Source of the DNA: Macrothele yani
Lineage: Eukaryota > Arthropoda > Arachnida > Araneae > Macrothelidae
DNA length: 64,000 bases
Assembly (NCBI GenBank): GCA_039090855.1
Contig: CM077010.1
Span: 46,332,905 to 46,396,904 of the forward strand
Direction: 5' to 3'
A model generated the notes under the pieces. It was not told the origin of the DNA, ran no database searches, and worked only from the letters and a program-made list of their open reading frames with translations. Position numbers and translations under genes: made by a program. Position 1 is the stretch's first letter, and each line of letters opens with the position of its first letter. Of the stretch, positions 53,436 through 64,000 are shown piece after piece.

Positions 53436-53761
53436 TTAGTCATCAGCTACGAATCTTTTATTCATTACCTCAATTCTGCAGTCGATTACTGCATTCCATT
53501 TAGGAACTTGAAAGCCGGAATTTGTTAAAACGGCCACGTCTAGAGGATATTGCTTCTTTTGCGCCTTCATCTTATACAAGCATTCATTGCTGGATCCTTT
53601 AATTATTCCTTTTATTTTTCCGTAACTTTTGTCCAAATACTTGGAAGAATTCAGAATTCCCCTTAGATCAAAGAACCACGTCAGGTATGAACATGTAGTC
53701 CTTGCGGGAGATGCTTCAGTTAAAGACATTTTCTGAGCACCAGTTTTCGTCTCATTCCCTA
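53436..53761 (-). CDS. Unassigned open segment, possible exon or retrogene piece
   Basis: An open frame of about 108 codons begins just after a plausible splice acceptor (TTTTGTAG) and ends at a stop. It contains SYLTWFFDLRGI, SYGKIKGIIKGSSNECLYK and YPLDVAVLTNSGFQVPKW. I recognise no domain. It lies inside the 30-kb guanylate cyclase intron, but the flanking exons join in phase without it, so it is not needed for that protein. It is one of the few open frames here with no transposon resemblance. It could be an exon of a nested gene, a decayed retrogene or chance. Confidence 0.25.
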
Positions 53762-54108
53762 CAAAAGTTAAAAGTAGTTTCTGCTAAGAAAAATAATTTG
53801 CTAAGACTCAAGGATTTTTTCAGGCGAGAAGAGCACACGTGGCTTTTCTTCGGGCCAACCCTTTAGCCTCCTCTAAAATATTTAAACAATTTGAACACAT
53901 GGCGAATGAAACCATCTAAGATTTTAAGGAACTTGGACAGATGCATGCGAATTTTTCCAATTCACAGAAATTTCATTATATGAAATGAATTTTTTTCTGT
54001 GAAATTAAGTGTTGCGCTATTTTGTACAATGAAAGAGTCCTCTGAGTGAATGCCTTAGAGAAAAGTAGAAAGTCACCATTTTTGTAATTATGTTTTACAT
54101 TATGAAAC

Positions 54109-54146
<38 letters not shown>

Positions 54147-54310
54147 TTGTCAGGTTACAAACTGAAATTCAAGTCTCAGCAATCCATATACGCAAGTAAG
54201 CTCAAATTTCGAAGATATAGTGACTTATCAAAGTCAACGGAGTTTCGTATGCATGATTCCTAGTACTGCATACGCTGAATAAATACTGCATGTACTATTT
54301 ACCTTAGAAC
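53762..54310. repeat. Intron sequence with (AG)n microsatellite
   Basis: About 14 AG dinucleotides at 54113-54142. The rest shows no feature. Confidence 0.8.
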
Positions 54311-55533
54311 TACACTGAAGTTCCACAAGTCATGGGATAGAAGTATGCAAATTTTTAACTGGCGCTACGATCGTATAAAAGCTTCGACGCACGCCACGAT
54401 TTTATCACTTGTGAGGTGTTATCTCATCAGTCAGGTTGAACAACCGCCAGTAGGATTATGGCAAGAGGACGTAAATTATCGTAGTCTGAACGAGGCATGG
54501 TAGTGAGAGCTAGACGGATAGGTCATTCAATTTCGGAAGTTGTACGAACATTAAAGATTCCTCGATCCATGGTGTCACGTGTGTACCTAGAATACCTCAT
54601 GGAAGGCATTACCACCCACGGTGGACAGCGCAGTGGCCGACCACGGGTGCTGAATGACCGCGACCAGCAGCGTCTGACCAGAATTGTCCATGCTAACGGA
54701 CAAGCGACTCTGGCTCAAATAACATCCACATTCAATGCTGGAGGTACCAGAGACATATCCATCAGGTAAGTGCGACGTAAGTTAGCGTTCATGGGGTATA
54801 GAAGCAGAAGACCCACCAGAGTGCCTTTGTTAACACCACGACATCGGACACAGCGCCTCACCTGGGCCGGTGAACACGGAAATTGGAACCTGGAAGATTG
54901 GCAACATGTGGCGTGTTCCAATGGTTCACGCTAGCAGTTGTTACGAGCTGATGATAGGGTTAGGGTGTGAGAAAGACACCATGAGGCCATGGACCCAAGC
55001 TGTTAAAAAGGCACTGTGCAAGCTGGTGTTGGTTCCATACATGTGTAGGGTGTGTTTCCGTGGAACAGTTTGGGTCCTGTGGTCCTCGTAAACACGTCAT
55101 TGACCTGTAATCGCCTTCTTGCTCTGCTCGGTGACCATTTGCAACTCTTCATGGACTCCATGTACCCCAACAACGATGGAATTTTCTAGGCAGACAATGC
55201 ACCATGTCATCGAGCCCATGTTGTCCAAATTTGGTTCAAAGAGCATTCTGGGTAGTTCCGACGGATGGTGTGGCCACCACGTTCGCCCTACATTAACCCA
55301 ATAGGGCACTTACGGAACGTGGGGGAAAGATCCATTCTCACCCAAGATCCTCCACCTACAAATACCAGAGAACTGTGGGCAGCTGTTCAGACGGCATGGC
55401 TCAACAGATCTCCAGAAGTATTCCGTCCACTTGTGGAATCGATGCAACGTCGAGTTGCTGCAGCTTCACCGGGCTAGAGGAAGTCCCACACGGTACTAGG
55501 TACGTATCCCATGACTTCTGGCCCTTCAGCGTA
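54311..55533 (+). pseudogene. Tc1-like transposon relic with both ends
   Basis: Inverted ends 54311-54339 and 55505-55533 share the catgggata / tatcccatg core. Pieces: MVVRARRIGHSISEVVRTLK then IPRSMVSRVYLEYLMEGITT (helix-turn-helix), SGRPRVLNDRDQQRLTRIV (second DNA-binding part), a decayed first-Asp region, DGIF(stop)ADNAPCHRAHVVQI (second Asp) and WPPRSPYINPIGHLRNVGER, where both the PDLNPIE Asp and the catalytic Glu are lost. The tail is RPLVESMQRRVAAASPG. Several stops. Confidence 0.88.
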
Positions 55534-56569
55534 TTTTTTACTGGGGATAACATCATCAGCGTCGAGAAAAATCTACATGAACGGAATGCTTTGGCAGAAT
55601 TTTTGCTACGTTCGTACGATACCTAGCCTCCCCGAATACCTGTCCCCCAGTTCTGAACTTCTGGCGTTGCAACTGTTTTTTTCAGTTCCCAAATTTGTAC
55701 AAAATCGCGTTCGAGTTTGATATGTACTTGGTCCATGTACAGTATGCATGTCTTGAAAAGTTCTTGCTTGCTGAGATCGCAAAGATTTATTTTATATGCA
55801 TTTATGAAATGTCTGAGTATTTCTTGAAGTTAGAATTCGAGAACGTTTTGCTCACTCTGTAGATGTACGGCTTGTTATTTTAATTTAACTTGCCTACATT
55901 ATAGCATTCTTTTTATAATTTATAGTTTTACTTTCAATTATGTCGTACTACTGGAATTATGAGGCTATGCCTTGTAATTCGTTCTTACACTAACACGTTG
56001 CGTTTGTTTTCCGTTGCTTTGCTATTTCCTCTTTTGACAAAAGAAAATACGTAATGCATAAAGGCGGAGCAGATATGTAACCACCTGGTGCAAGATTGAG
56101 GAATTGGCGTTCAGCCAATTGATTGAAGGCCGATTCCTTAATAATTATAAAGCAAAATTAAAGTACTAATCGTATAGTTCAGTATGTCTAATAAAATTTT
56201 TCATGAAAGTTGGCTTTGGAAAATGAAAGTCATATCCTAGCTAAAAAATAGGGTTGATAGGTATTATGTGCTACAAAAAGATTGCTAGTTTGTAGCTGAC
56301 ACAAAGGTTTTCGTAAATCTTCTTCTGACACCAAACAATGCACTGCGAGAATAATTTACACCTAATGGTGCGTCAGAATTCGGTTTCTGGTAGAATCTAG
56401 ATCCTTCAGAAATCACTAGTAATTCTACAAAGTTAGTACAATACACATAACTTAAATAACCGATATGCACAAATTCCAGCACAAGAACGAAGTACTTTAA
56501 TCTCCAACCACACCCAAACAGAGTATCTGTGAATGAACATTATTGAACCTAATGAAAACTGTTAAACAC
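55534..56569. other. Intron sequence without recognised features
   Basis: About 1 kb, AT-rich. Nothing coding or repetitive seen. Confidence 0.4.
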
Positions 56570-56822
56570 TACGCCAATTATACTACCAATGGCACATTGA
56601 TACACTTTTACGAACATCCAGTTAATAAATTTTTACCAACAGACTGTTTTTACATGTTTACCAAGAGACTGTTAATACGCTTCTACCAACATACTGTTAA
56701 TACATTTCTACCAACAGAACATTAATGAACATTTCGCTGACATTATTACTTACAGCCTATTAATATACATTTGAATATCAAGAGAACATTAATAAACATT
56801 ATTACCAACAGCCACAAAAAAC
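56570..56822. repeat. Degenerate tandem repeat, unit about 26 bp
   Basis: Variants of accaacagactgttaataca recur eight or more times with irregular spacing. Confidence 0.7.
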
Positions 56823-57116
56823 GGTTGTTTTTTTTTTACCAAAGTGCACAACACACATCATCCAGCGAAGTCCTTATTTCTTTAAGTATAATAAATTCAA
56901 CCATAAAACGGCAGAATTTATAATTCAAAGTCCAGAAATTTGGAATTTCTAAGATTGGGCATGGTAACAATGTTATAAGTCATTGTCAAAGAAACTTCTT
57001 TCATATTTTATGATTAAAATATTTCATATATATTTCCACTTTTCATAAATACTTTACTTCATAAAATTATTTTAGGATTTAATTTCCTCCTCATCACTTT
57101 AGTATACAGTATATTA
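56823..57116. other. Intron sequence without recognised features
   Basis: AT-rich. Nothing seen. Confidence 0.4.
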
Positions 57117-58637
57117 TACACAGTCGAGTCACCTTATTTTGACCACCTCCTACTTTTGAGGTCAACAGCGCGTAGCCAATGAAAGCAGGCACGTGTCGTG
57201 AGCTGGATTGCAGGGTATATAAGGTGTGCTATAGGCATTCTGAAAACATGAGACGCGGAAGGCTTAGTGGTAAATGTTCGTGACTACCACGGAGGAACCT
57301 CAGGTTCGATCCCAGGCAGGTACGAGCGCTCGAACCACTAAATATCCGCCGTGAGTCAGATGGCCACGTCAAGCCGTCGGACCTTGGGTACTAGCCCCCA
57401 GTAATAAATAAGGGCGTCTTTCTCCCCCTTTCTACCTTGCTTCATTGTGCCTTTCCTATCGGGCAATCTAGTCTAAATCTCCTAGCTTCCTATTTCTAAG
57501 GGTTGTTTAAGACCTGGGGTCACACACTCCCTTCCTAAAATCTTATACATTTGATCTGATCTGAAAACATATCACTGTTTGCTGTCATGGATAAAAGCAG
57601 CGATTTCTCAGATTTGCAAAAAGGGATGATTATCGGCCTTCGGGTCAAGAGTGGCAGTATTTCTGAAACAGTGCAGTTTGGGAACTGTTCGCGTGATGCT
57701 GTGGTTAAAGTGTATCGTGATTGCAGAAATGGCGCAATTGCGAATAAGCGACGTGGAAACTGCGGAGCACCACGTGCTATTGATGCAAGGTGCGTGAGCG
57801 ACGATCGGCACGCTACAGCGGAGCAACTCGCTGGCCGAATGAACCAAGGGGCTACGAGAATTGTGCCTAAAACGACACTTCAGCGAACCCTGCTGCGTAT
57901 AGGGCTCCGATAGAGACGGATGGTCACTGCACCTATGCTAACGAAGGTGCATTGGCAGGAAAGGCTTACATTTGCACCATAGTATCGGAATTGGACCTCC
58001 GCTGATTGGCAAAGGATTGCCTTCTCCGATGTGTCACGTTTTCTGTTTCACTGAACGGATGGACGTTGGCATATAATTCTAGAAACATTGGATAACAAAC
58101 ACTTTTCAACCATTTCTGGCAGAAAACAAGCTGGTGGAGACAGCGTTATGGCCTCGGGAATGTTCTTGTGGCACTTCTGGGTCCACTCATACCTATGGAA
58201 AGCACTATGGACCGAATTCTTTATGAATCCATTCTTGCAGACCACGTACACCAATACATGCTTATTGTCTTATCTTGGCAGATGGGATCTTCCAGCAAGA
58301 CTATACGACGTGTCACACAGCTAATAATGCCCGAGAGTGGTTGAAAACCCACGATGAAGACCTCAAAGTACTTTTCTGGCCAGCTAATTCCCCAGACTTA
58401 AACCCAGTTGAGCATCTGTGGGACCACCACGATCGTGTTGTTCGCTCTATGGATTCTCCACCACGCTCCCTTCAGCAGCTGTCAGATGCACTGCAGTCAG
58501 CATGGCTCCACATATCTGTGAACAGCTTCCAGCACCTTATTGAGTCCTTCCCAGCCCGTCTAGTTGCTGTCCGTGCTACAAACGGCGGTTACTCTGGATA
58601 TTAGCTGGTGGTCACAATAATGTGATTCTACTGTGTA
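57117..58637 (+). pseudogene. Tc1-like transposon relic with both ends, carrying a family E SINE
   Basis: Inverted ends 57117-57147 and 58607-58637 (tacacagt and ttttgaccacc blocks). The transposase starts MDKSSDFSDLQKGMIIGLRV (57587), with GAPRAIDARCVSDDRHATAE, a stop at about 57911, DWQRIAFSDVSRFLFH (first Asp present; the usual DES is DVS), IFQQDYTTCHTANNAREWLK (second Asp) and WPANSPDLNPVEHLWDHHDR (catalytic Glu intact). The C-terminus SFQHLIESFPARLVAVRATN is complete. It is the best-preserved Tc1 copy on the right side. Confidence 0.9.
57250..57549 (+). mobile_element. tRNA-derived SINE, family E (copy 2), 11-bp target duplication
   Basis: tctgaaaacat flanks it on both sides. The B box GGTTCGATCCC is intact. 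The tail is (tgatc)n. It lies in the 5' untranslated part of the Tc1 element, so the SINE is younger. Confidence 0.9.
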
Positions 58638-58821
58638 AATCCCTATGACGATAAAATTTCAAAATATCCTTGCCGATTTGACAGACCCAATCCTTTCCTG
58701 TTGCTAAAGCGGAAAACTAGAATTTGTATCATAAAAAGTATTTCCCATATGAGTGATGCACTGAACAATATCACAGGCATATTTCACTGAAATATGTGCA
58801 ACTTTCACCCTTATGACTTAC
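58638..58821. other. Intron sequence next to the guanylate cyclase exon donor
   Basis: The Tc1 end lies only about 185 bp from this exon. No other feature. Confidence 0.5.
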
Positions 58822-58975
58822 TTGGTTTGACGTCTTCTTCATCCAATGTCTGATTGTACAATGATGGCATTCCATAACCCGACAGTTTGACAACAAACCT
58901 TCCGTCAATCACACAGTTGGAAGACTTCAATCTTCCGTGTACTATAATCGGACTGTTATGGATGAATGTCATTCC
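58822..58975 (-). CDS. Receptor guanylate cyclase, internal exon (kinase-homology catalytic-loop region)
   Basis: The 51 codons read [33 protein letters not shown], then [18 protein letters not shown]. The [18 protein letters not shown] block is the hallmark of guanylate cyclase kinase-homology domains. It replaces the HRD catalytic loop of active kinases, so the domain is regulatory. The DFG-like motif here is GYG, while most relatives have DYG, so the metal-binding Asp is also missing. The acceptor is CCTTCAG|GGA (phase 0) and the donor is CCAA|GTAAGT (phase 1), matching the exon at 28733-28909, where A plus AA makes Lys. No preceding exon was recognised between here and the right edge of the window. 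Confidence 0.9.
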
Positions 58976-59280
58976 CTGAAGGAAAGAAAAATTTGACATG
59001 CAAGCTGTAAGTAAATGTGCTTCGAAATCATTAATTCTTATAACTGAAGAAAAATTCCACAAAAAAATACTTTATAAAGCTAAAATTTAAAGCAAGTAGT
59101 CTTCAGAAATGCTTCTTTTCGCATTGCAATCGTATCTCACATTCATAGGCAGATATACCTCTTGAGTTTGTTGTTAGGATAGTCTACACGTTTAGCACAC
59201 AAGAGATAATTTCAATACCCTTATCATTGAAGTTTCAATGAGCTGCACTGATAAAACGACATAAAATTCAATGAGGTAAT
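58976..59280. other. Intron sequence upstream of the guanylate cyclase exon
   Basis: Acceptor tract only. The Tc1 end begins about 305 bp from the exon. Confidence 0.5.
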
Positions 59281-60848
59281 TACACTGGTGTGCAAAAATT
59301 AAGGACGAAGAGGAGAAATTAGCATAACAGTGGAACGAGCTGGCAGAATGAACCGAAAGACCACTCAGGAGATAGACTAGGGTCCGGTACGGACCCTAGT
59401 CAATCTCCTGAGCATGAAGATATATAGTCTATCTCCTGAGCATGAACATTTATGCAGCATGACGCAGGAGGGGGGTGTCGGTAGGGTATAAAGCACACGG
59501 GCGGTGTACGCTCAGCAATTCGGTGAAAGCTATTGCACGGTGTACATCGGTTTGAACGATGTCGAGTTGTTGCCACCGTGTGATATGGCAAACAGGCAAT
59601 CCAGTAGACGACATCTGCATGACTTAACCCGAGGTCGCGTCATTGGGAAGTTGGAAGAAGGTCGAAGTGTGACTAGTGTGGCCGAGGAATTTCGGGATCG
59701 CTCACGGCGTCGTTTCACGAGCTTGGAGAGCATTTCAAATGACAGGAACAGCTGTTCGAGAGTTTAGCAGTGGTCGTCCACGAGCAACCACAGCGGCGGA
59801 CGACCGGTATATTGTCCTACAGGCGAGAAGAAACAGACGGCAGACAGCGGGAGAAATCGCAAGGCACATGCAACAGACAACTGGACGTCCGTTATCGCGT
59901 CTTACCGTGACCAGGAGGCTGCACAAAGGTGGTCTATTTGCACGACGACCAGTACGGTGTGTGCCATTAACGCCTGCTCATCGGAGACAGCGGTTCTTGT
60001 GGTGCCAGGAACACAAAAACTGGATACATCAACAATGGAGTCGAGTTCTCTTTACGGATGAGAGCCGATTTAGTCTGACGAGCGATTCTGGACGTACACA
60101 CATCTGGAAAGAGCAGGGAACAAGCAATCACACCTCCAACGTCATCGAAGGGGACCGGTTTGGAGGTTGCGGAGTTCTCGTTTGGGGCGGTATCATGCTT
60201 TATAGCCGTATTGACCACCACATCTTCCAAGGAGGTTCAGTCACTGGTGTCCGCTATTGTACCGATGTTCTCCTGATTCACGTGCGTCTGTTTAGAGGGG
60301 CTGTGGGTCCTGAGTTCCTCTTCATGGACGTCGCAGAGCTGTTGGAGAGTAAAGATATTCAAGGCATGGATTAGCCCGCAAGGTCCCCGGACCTAAATCC
60401 AATTGAACACGTGTGGGACCTTCGCAGGAGACGTTTGGCAGCACGTCACCAGCCGACAGCAACGATTCTGCAGCTGCGATTGGCGCTACTAGAGGATTGG
60501 GCCGCGATGCCTCAACATCTCCTTGACAACCTCGTGCTCAGCAGGGACAGACGTTGTAAAACCTGCAACGCAGTCAGGGTGATCATATCCTTTACTAAAG
60601 ACTGGATGTTTCTTCGCAGCCGCCTGTCACATGTACTTTTTTGTCTTCTGTCCAGTTGTGCTCAAAGCTACCTTTTCAATAAAGTGCCTTTGTATCCTTT
60701 GGATTCCTTATTTGGACGGCTTTGCTCAATTTTCCCATATTATTGCGTCTTGGGGATCTTACGGTATGATTTGAGTCGATGTGGAGCACTTCTGCACGAC
60801 GTTACATTCGAAAAACCGTCTCGTCCTTGATTTTTGAACGCCAGTGTA
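59281..60848 (+). pseudogene. Tc1-like transposon relic with both ends
   Basis: Inverted ends tacactggtgtgcaaaaatt (59281) and its related inverse ending ccagtgta (60848). Pieces: RHLHDLTRGRVIGKLEEGRS (helix-turn-helix), a frameshift, SSGRPRATTAADDRYIVLQA then RRNRRQTAGEIARHM, WSRVLFTDESRFSLTSDSGR (first Asp), MLYSRIDHHIFQGGSVTGVR, and AVGPEFLFMD joined directly to VAELLES: the DNARPHRT codons around the second Asp are deleted. Then PARSPDLNPIEHVWDLRRR (Glu kept) after a stop. Same subfamily as 9618-11158. Confidence 0.9.
59366..59410. repeat. Inverted duplication with 3-nt spacer
   Basis: Arms 59366-59386 and 59390-59410 (core gactagggtccg and its inverse) pair with one mismatch around gta. 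A third partial copy of the arm end (tagtctatctcctgag) follows near 59426. It lies in the 5' untranslated part of the Tc1 relic. Confidence 0.9.
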
Positions 60849-61122
60849 TGAGACAATTTTCTGGTGGGGTTATTACATTCATGTACCAGATCCTTATGAC
60901 CACCCCTGTTTTCACGAGTGGACGCGTCCCACAGATCTTAGTAGTGACGTCATGGGCGGATGCGGATGGAGACGGCATTGGCAAGGTATGTCAGTTCACC
61001 AATATAGAGCTCGTGCGTGAAGGATTTGTGGGAGTTTGAACTGACCTCAGCAAACTCTGGCCTTTTTGGGCGTACGAGATCCGTCCTAATGAAGGGGTGA
61101 AAGAAATATTCCGAAGAGGGAC
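60849..61122. other. Spacer between Tc1 relics
   Basis: No feature recognised. Confidence 0.4.
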
Positions 61123-62299
61123 ACAGACCGAAGAGCCAAAACATTATGACCAGCGCGTCTTTATGAAATCGAAGCAACTGCAAGTAAACGACGGCGCGTG
61201 GGGTGGTCATGAAGCGGTATAAGTAACACCTGATATTGAGCTCTGTTAATCAGTGTTATTATTTTTGCTTTTCAGATAGGAAAGCAGCTGACTTAGTGAG
61301 TTTGACAAAGGCCAAATTGTAAAGGCCAGATGACTGGCCAGCGCATTTCCAAGACGGCAAGGCTGGTGGGATGCTCAGGATGATCAGTGGTTAGTAACCT
61401 TCAACCACGAACCGCCAGAAACGTGTGGGCCAACCACGGCTCATCAATGCTACAGATGAGCGATGCTTATTCTGTATGGTATGAGCCAAGAGAAGAGATA
61501 CTGTGGCGCAACGCAACGGTAATTTGAACGCTGGTGATGGAAGTAATGCGTCACAGCACACAGGGCATCGAACCCTACTGAAAAGGGTGCTGCGTAGCCG
61601 CAAGCCGCTCCGAGTGCCCATGCTAACCTCGGTACAACATCAAAAGCGCCTTGCGATCATCAAAAATGGATCATGAATGATCGGAAGAAGGTCGTCTGGT
61701 CCGATGAATCTCGTTTTCTGTTGCATCATCTACACTTCCCGATATGTGAGCATCGTATACCTGGAGAAGTGTAGGCAGCACCGTGGGACAAAAACAAGAT
61801 GGTTGAGGAATTGTAATGCGTTGGGCCATGTTATTCTGGAAAACCCTGGGATCAGTCATTCATGTGCAGGAAATTATGACGTTTACCACCTTCCTGAACG
61901 CCATTGGTACATCGTTTCATGGCAACGGTATTCCTCTTTAATAGTACCTTTTTTCAGAAGGATAATGCGCCATGCCACACCGCCCGGATTGCTGGAGAAC
62001 AGTTCGCGGAACATGAGGAAGATTTCCAAGTATTGCCGTGTCCTCAAATTCCCTAGACATCAATTCAATCGAATACCTGTGGTTTGTGTTGGAACAGCAA
62101 ATTCGATCTGCGGCTGCTGAACCACATAATTTACAAGAGTTAAAGGATCTGTTGGTACCGTGTTGGTAGCAGATACCCCAAAACACCTTTAAAATCTTGT
62201 AGCATCAATGCTTCGCACTGTAAGTGCTGCTTTTGGAGGCACGTAGAGAACCAGCGTCATATTAGGCAAGTGGCCATAATGTTTCGGCTCTTGAGTGTA
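61123..62299 (+). pseudogene. Tc1-like transposon relic with both ends
   Basis: Ends gaagagccaaaacattatga (61130) and the related inverse (62272-62299). Pieces: LSEFDKGQIVK near 61295, NDRKKVVWSDESRFLLHH (first Asp, 61680), FFQKDNAPCHTARIAGEQFA (second Asp, 61955) and EHEEDFQVLPCPQIP. Then the Glu region is shifted (NSIEYLWFVLEQQI near 62065) and the tail is near 62200. Many frameshifts. Confidence 0.85.
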
Positions 62300-62519
62300 T
62301 CCACCCAAGAAAATCGAGACAACAATTTTTTGACAGTGGAGGTCAACTTCGGTTGGCACGTACTGTCGGGGTCAGCTGAAGCCTCAAGATATATCAATGA
62401 ACGGTAGAGTTGAACCAGAATGCAGTGGGAAATCGCTTCTGAGCACACGGCCAAAAGGGCTGTTCTTTCAGATTCACCAAAGGAGTCCGGAGCCCATTCA
62501 TATATCTATGTTGTCAGAC
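62300..62519. other. Spacer between Tc1 relics
   Basis: No clear feature; it may be the 5' part of the next relic. Confidence 0.4.
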
Positions 62520-63218
62520 TGTCATTGAGAGTTCTGCCTGCAGTGGGCACGGAAAGAATGTGACGTGATATAGGGCGACTGATAAAGAGTCACGTGGTCC
62601 GATGAGTGCAGGTTCTAACAACAGCATTCCATTGAATGTGTATGTATTCGAAGCCGCGCTAGTAAACAGCTGTAGCTAGACTACACACTTGTACTGAAAC
62701 AAAGCGGAGGTAGTGGTATCATGATATATGGATTGCTCTCGCAATTTTACTGATCTGATCATCGCCACTGAACACATTCTCAACGCCAGATAATACCTAT
62801 GCATTGTATTGGATCAAGTGTTGTTCTACGTGATTATATCCCTTTGACGCTGGGTTGTTTTCGAAAGACAAGGTGTGCATCAAAAGGTCTGCATTATACA
62901 GGGATAGTTCGATTATCACGTCCAAGTATTTACTGTGCTCCTCATACCACCAAACTGCCCAACTCGAATCCCATCGGCATTCTCAGTCTACCTTCCTAAA
63001 CCTGCATTCTTTGCCTTACACCTGGGTCTGGCTCCTTCATGAGACCCTCGTATGACCGGGGTATAAGATCATTCTGTCCAGCCGGTATAGAATACCTGAG
63101 GGCCACCTTCCGCGGTTTACTGGAAATGATGCAAAACCTGGTTCACGCGGTTATCGATAAGAAAGGCTGCCCATCTTGCTGATGTGTGGGTGGTCACAAC
63201 GTTATGGCTCATGAGCAC
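62520..63218 (+). pseudogene. Tc1-like transposase relic, 3' part
   Basis: SHVVRSDECRF near 62590 (first Asp region), KQSGGSGIMIYG near 62700, TTKLPNSNPIGIL near 62950 (Glu replaced by Gly), EMMQNLVHAVIDKKGCPSC near 63130 and the usual terminal GGHNVMAH near 63195. Heavily decayed; the N-terminal part was not found. Confidence 0.7.
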
Positions 63219-64000
63219 ATTTCCGGAAACTATTCTTCGGAATTCTAGTTTAAATTCCAAGTACTTTCGTGTAAATGCAACACTACAAAATGCGCATTTT
63301 CACCCCAAAATATCGAAGTAGGTGATACTCATACCCACATAATCCGACAGTAAAATACAGAGTGATTAATAGTTGAATTAAACATGTTCGAATGATAAGA
63401 TATCCAGAGATAATTTCCATACTGTCTCAGAGGAAAATCACTCGTTTATTGCATCTTACATGCCATTACTTACGGATGAGAACCATAGCTAACAGAACAG
63501 TAAGCAGAAGTCCTTAGGCAAATCATCAGAAATATGGAAGCACGCGTGTTTGGAATAACTGAACAAGGATCATAATAACCTGTGGGCCACTGAAGCAAAA
63601 CACGGTCGTAAAAATCAATACCAGCATTAATATCCTCAAGAAGAAACGGGTTGCATAAGTATTTATTGAGTCGTATATGTCAATTCATCGCGGGCCATTC
63701 CATCACGTTTTCATCTGCAGTTAAGAATCCTTGGTTTGTTTTTACCTAATTTTCTGCGTTCCCAAAAAACGCTATTTCCTGTTCGAAATTTTGGAACTGC
63801 AAAATAAATTTTATTTAATGGATAAAGGAAAACTCGTGTTTTATAATATTTTAGGCATGTCTTTCCTTCCATTCATCCCTAGATCAGTTATTCAGTCTTT
63901 CTACCTGTCCGGACGTGTGCAGAAACAGTATGTCTTCTTCTAAAGTTTGAAGTAAAGAAGTGCTTCCTGGGTCTAATAACGGAAGGCATGTACAAAAGAT
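63219..64000. other. Right-edge sequence without recognised features
   Basis: AT-rich. I looked for the preceding guanylate cyclase exon on the minus strand and did not find it. A small plus-strand frame at 63731-63943 has no recognisable similarity. Confidence 0.4.

Noticed and set aside
63731..63943. Small plus-strand frame near the right edge
   Set aside because: It starts in AT-rich sequence without recognisable domain, repeat or splice signals that would support it.

Overview
This is eukaryotic DNA, most likely from an arthropod. The evidence is AT-rich sequence, canonical GT-AG introns, tRNA-derived SINEs, RTE- and I-type LINEs, a Penelope-like element with a GIY-YIG domain, and many Tc1/mariner relics. 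A chelicerate or other large-genome arthropod fits, but nothing here fixes the species. No bacterial genes, operons, CRISPR arrays or viral genes are seen.

The only host gene I can support runs on the minus strand across most of the window. Three exons at 58822-58975, 28733-28909 and 12357-12525 join in phase and encode consecutive parts of the kinase-homology (pseudokinase) domain of a receptor-type guanylate cyclase (natriuretic-peptide-receptor-like family). The introns between them are 29,912 and 16,207 bp. The 5' exons (ligand-binding and transmembrane regions) and the 3' exons (dimerisation and cyclase domains) appear to lie outside the window. A weak extra exon candidate (53436-53761, minus) is unassigned.

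Almost everything else is transposable-element debris inside these introns. 0.2-6.8 kb: a truncated RTE LINE, several tRNA-SINEs and a mariner relic split by SINEs. 6.9-8.9 kb: a 20-bp minisatellite and a complete mariner with a mutated catalytic triad. 9.6-11.7 kb: a Tc1 relic split by an inverted SINE, and an RTE fragment. 14.4-16.6 kb: a 119-bp satellite with higher-order structure. 17-20.2 kb: a decayed LINE. 20.5-26.5 kb: three Tc1 relics, one with a 90-bp internal tandem array. 29.46-35.37 kb: a full-length I-like LINE with target-site duplications. 35.55-41.58 kb: a Tc1 element containing a head-to-head Penelope-like composite, next to a hAT relic. 43.6-49.3 kb: a Tc1 element whose DNA-binding segment is amplified six-fold and which was then split by a hAT-type MITE and a full-length RTE. 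50.2-52.5 kb: five same-orientation SINEs. 54.3-63.2 kb: five Tc1 relics on the plus strand.

The elements do not form a working system; the order of nesting gives a relative history. The most unusual signals are (i) tandem amplifications inside transposon coding sequence whose units are all multiples of three (111, 90, 39 and 24 bp), (ii) three families of SINE-like elements built as inverted repeats with a tRNA-like head in each arm, several with clean target duplications, (iii) two near-perfect inverted duplications with a 3-nt spacer inside Tc1 relics, and (iv) a Penelope-like inverted pair whose two copies share the same in-frame stop.
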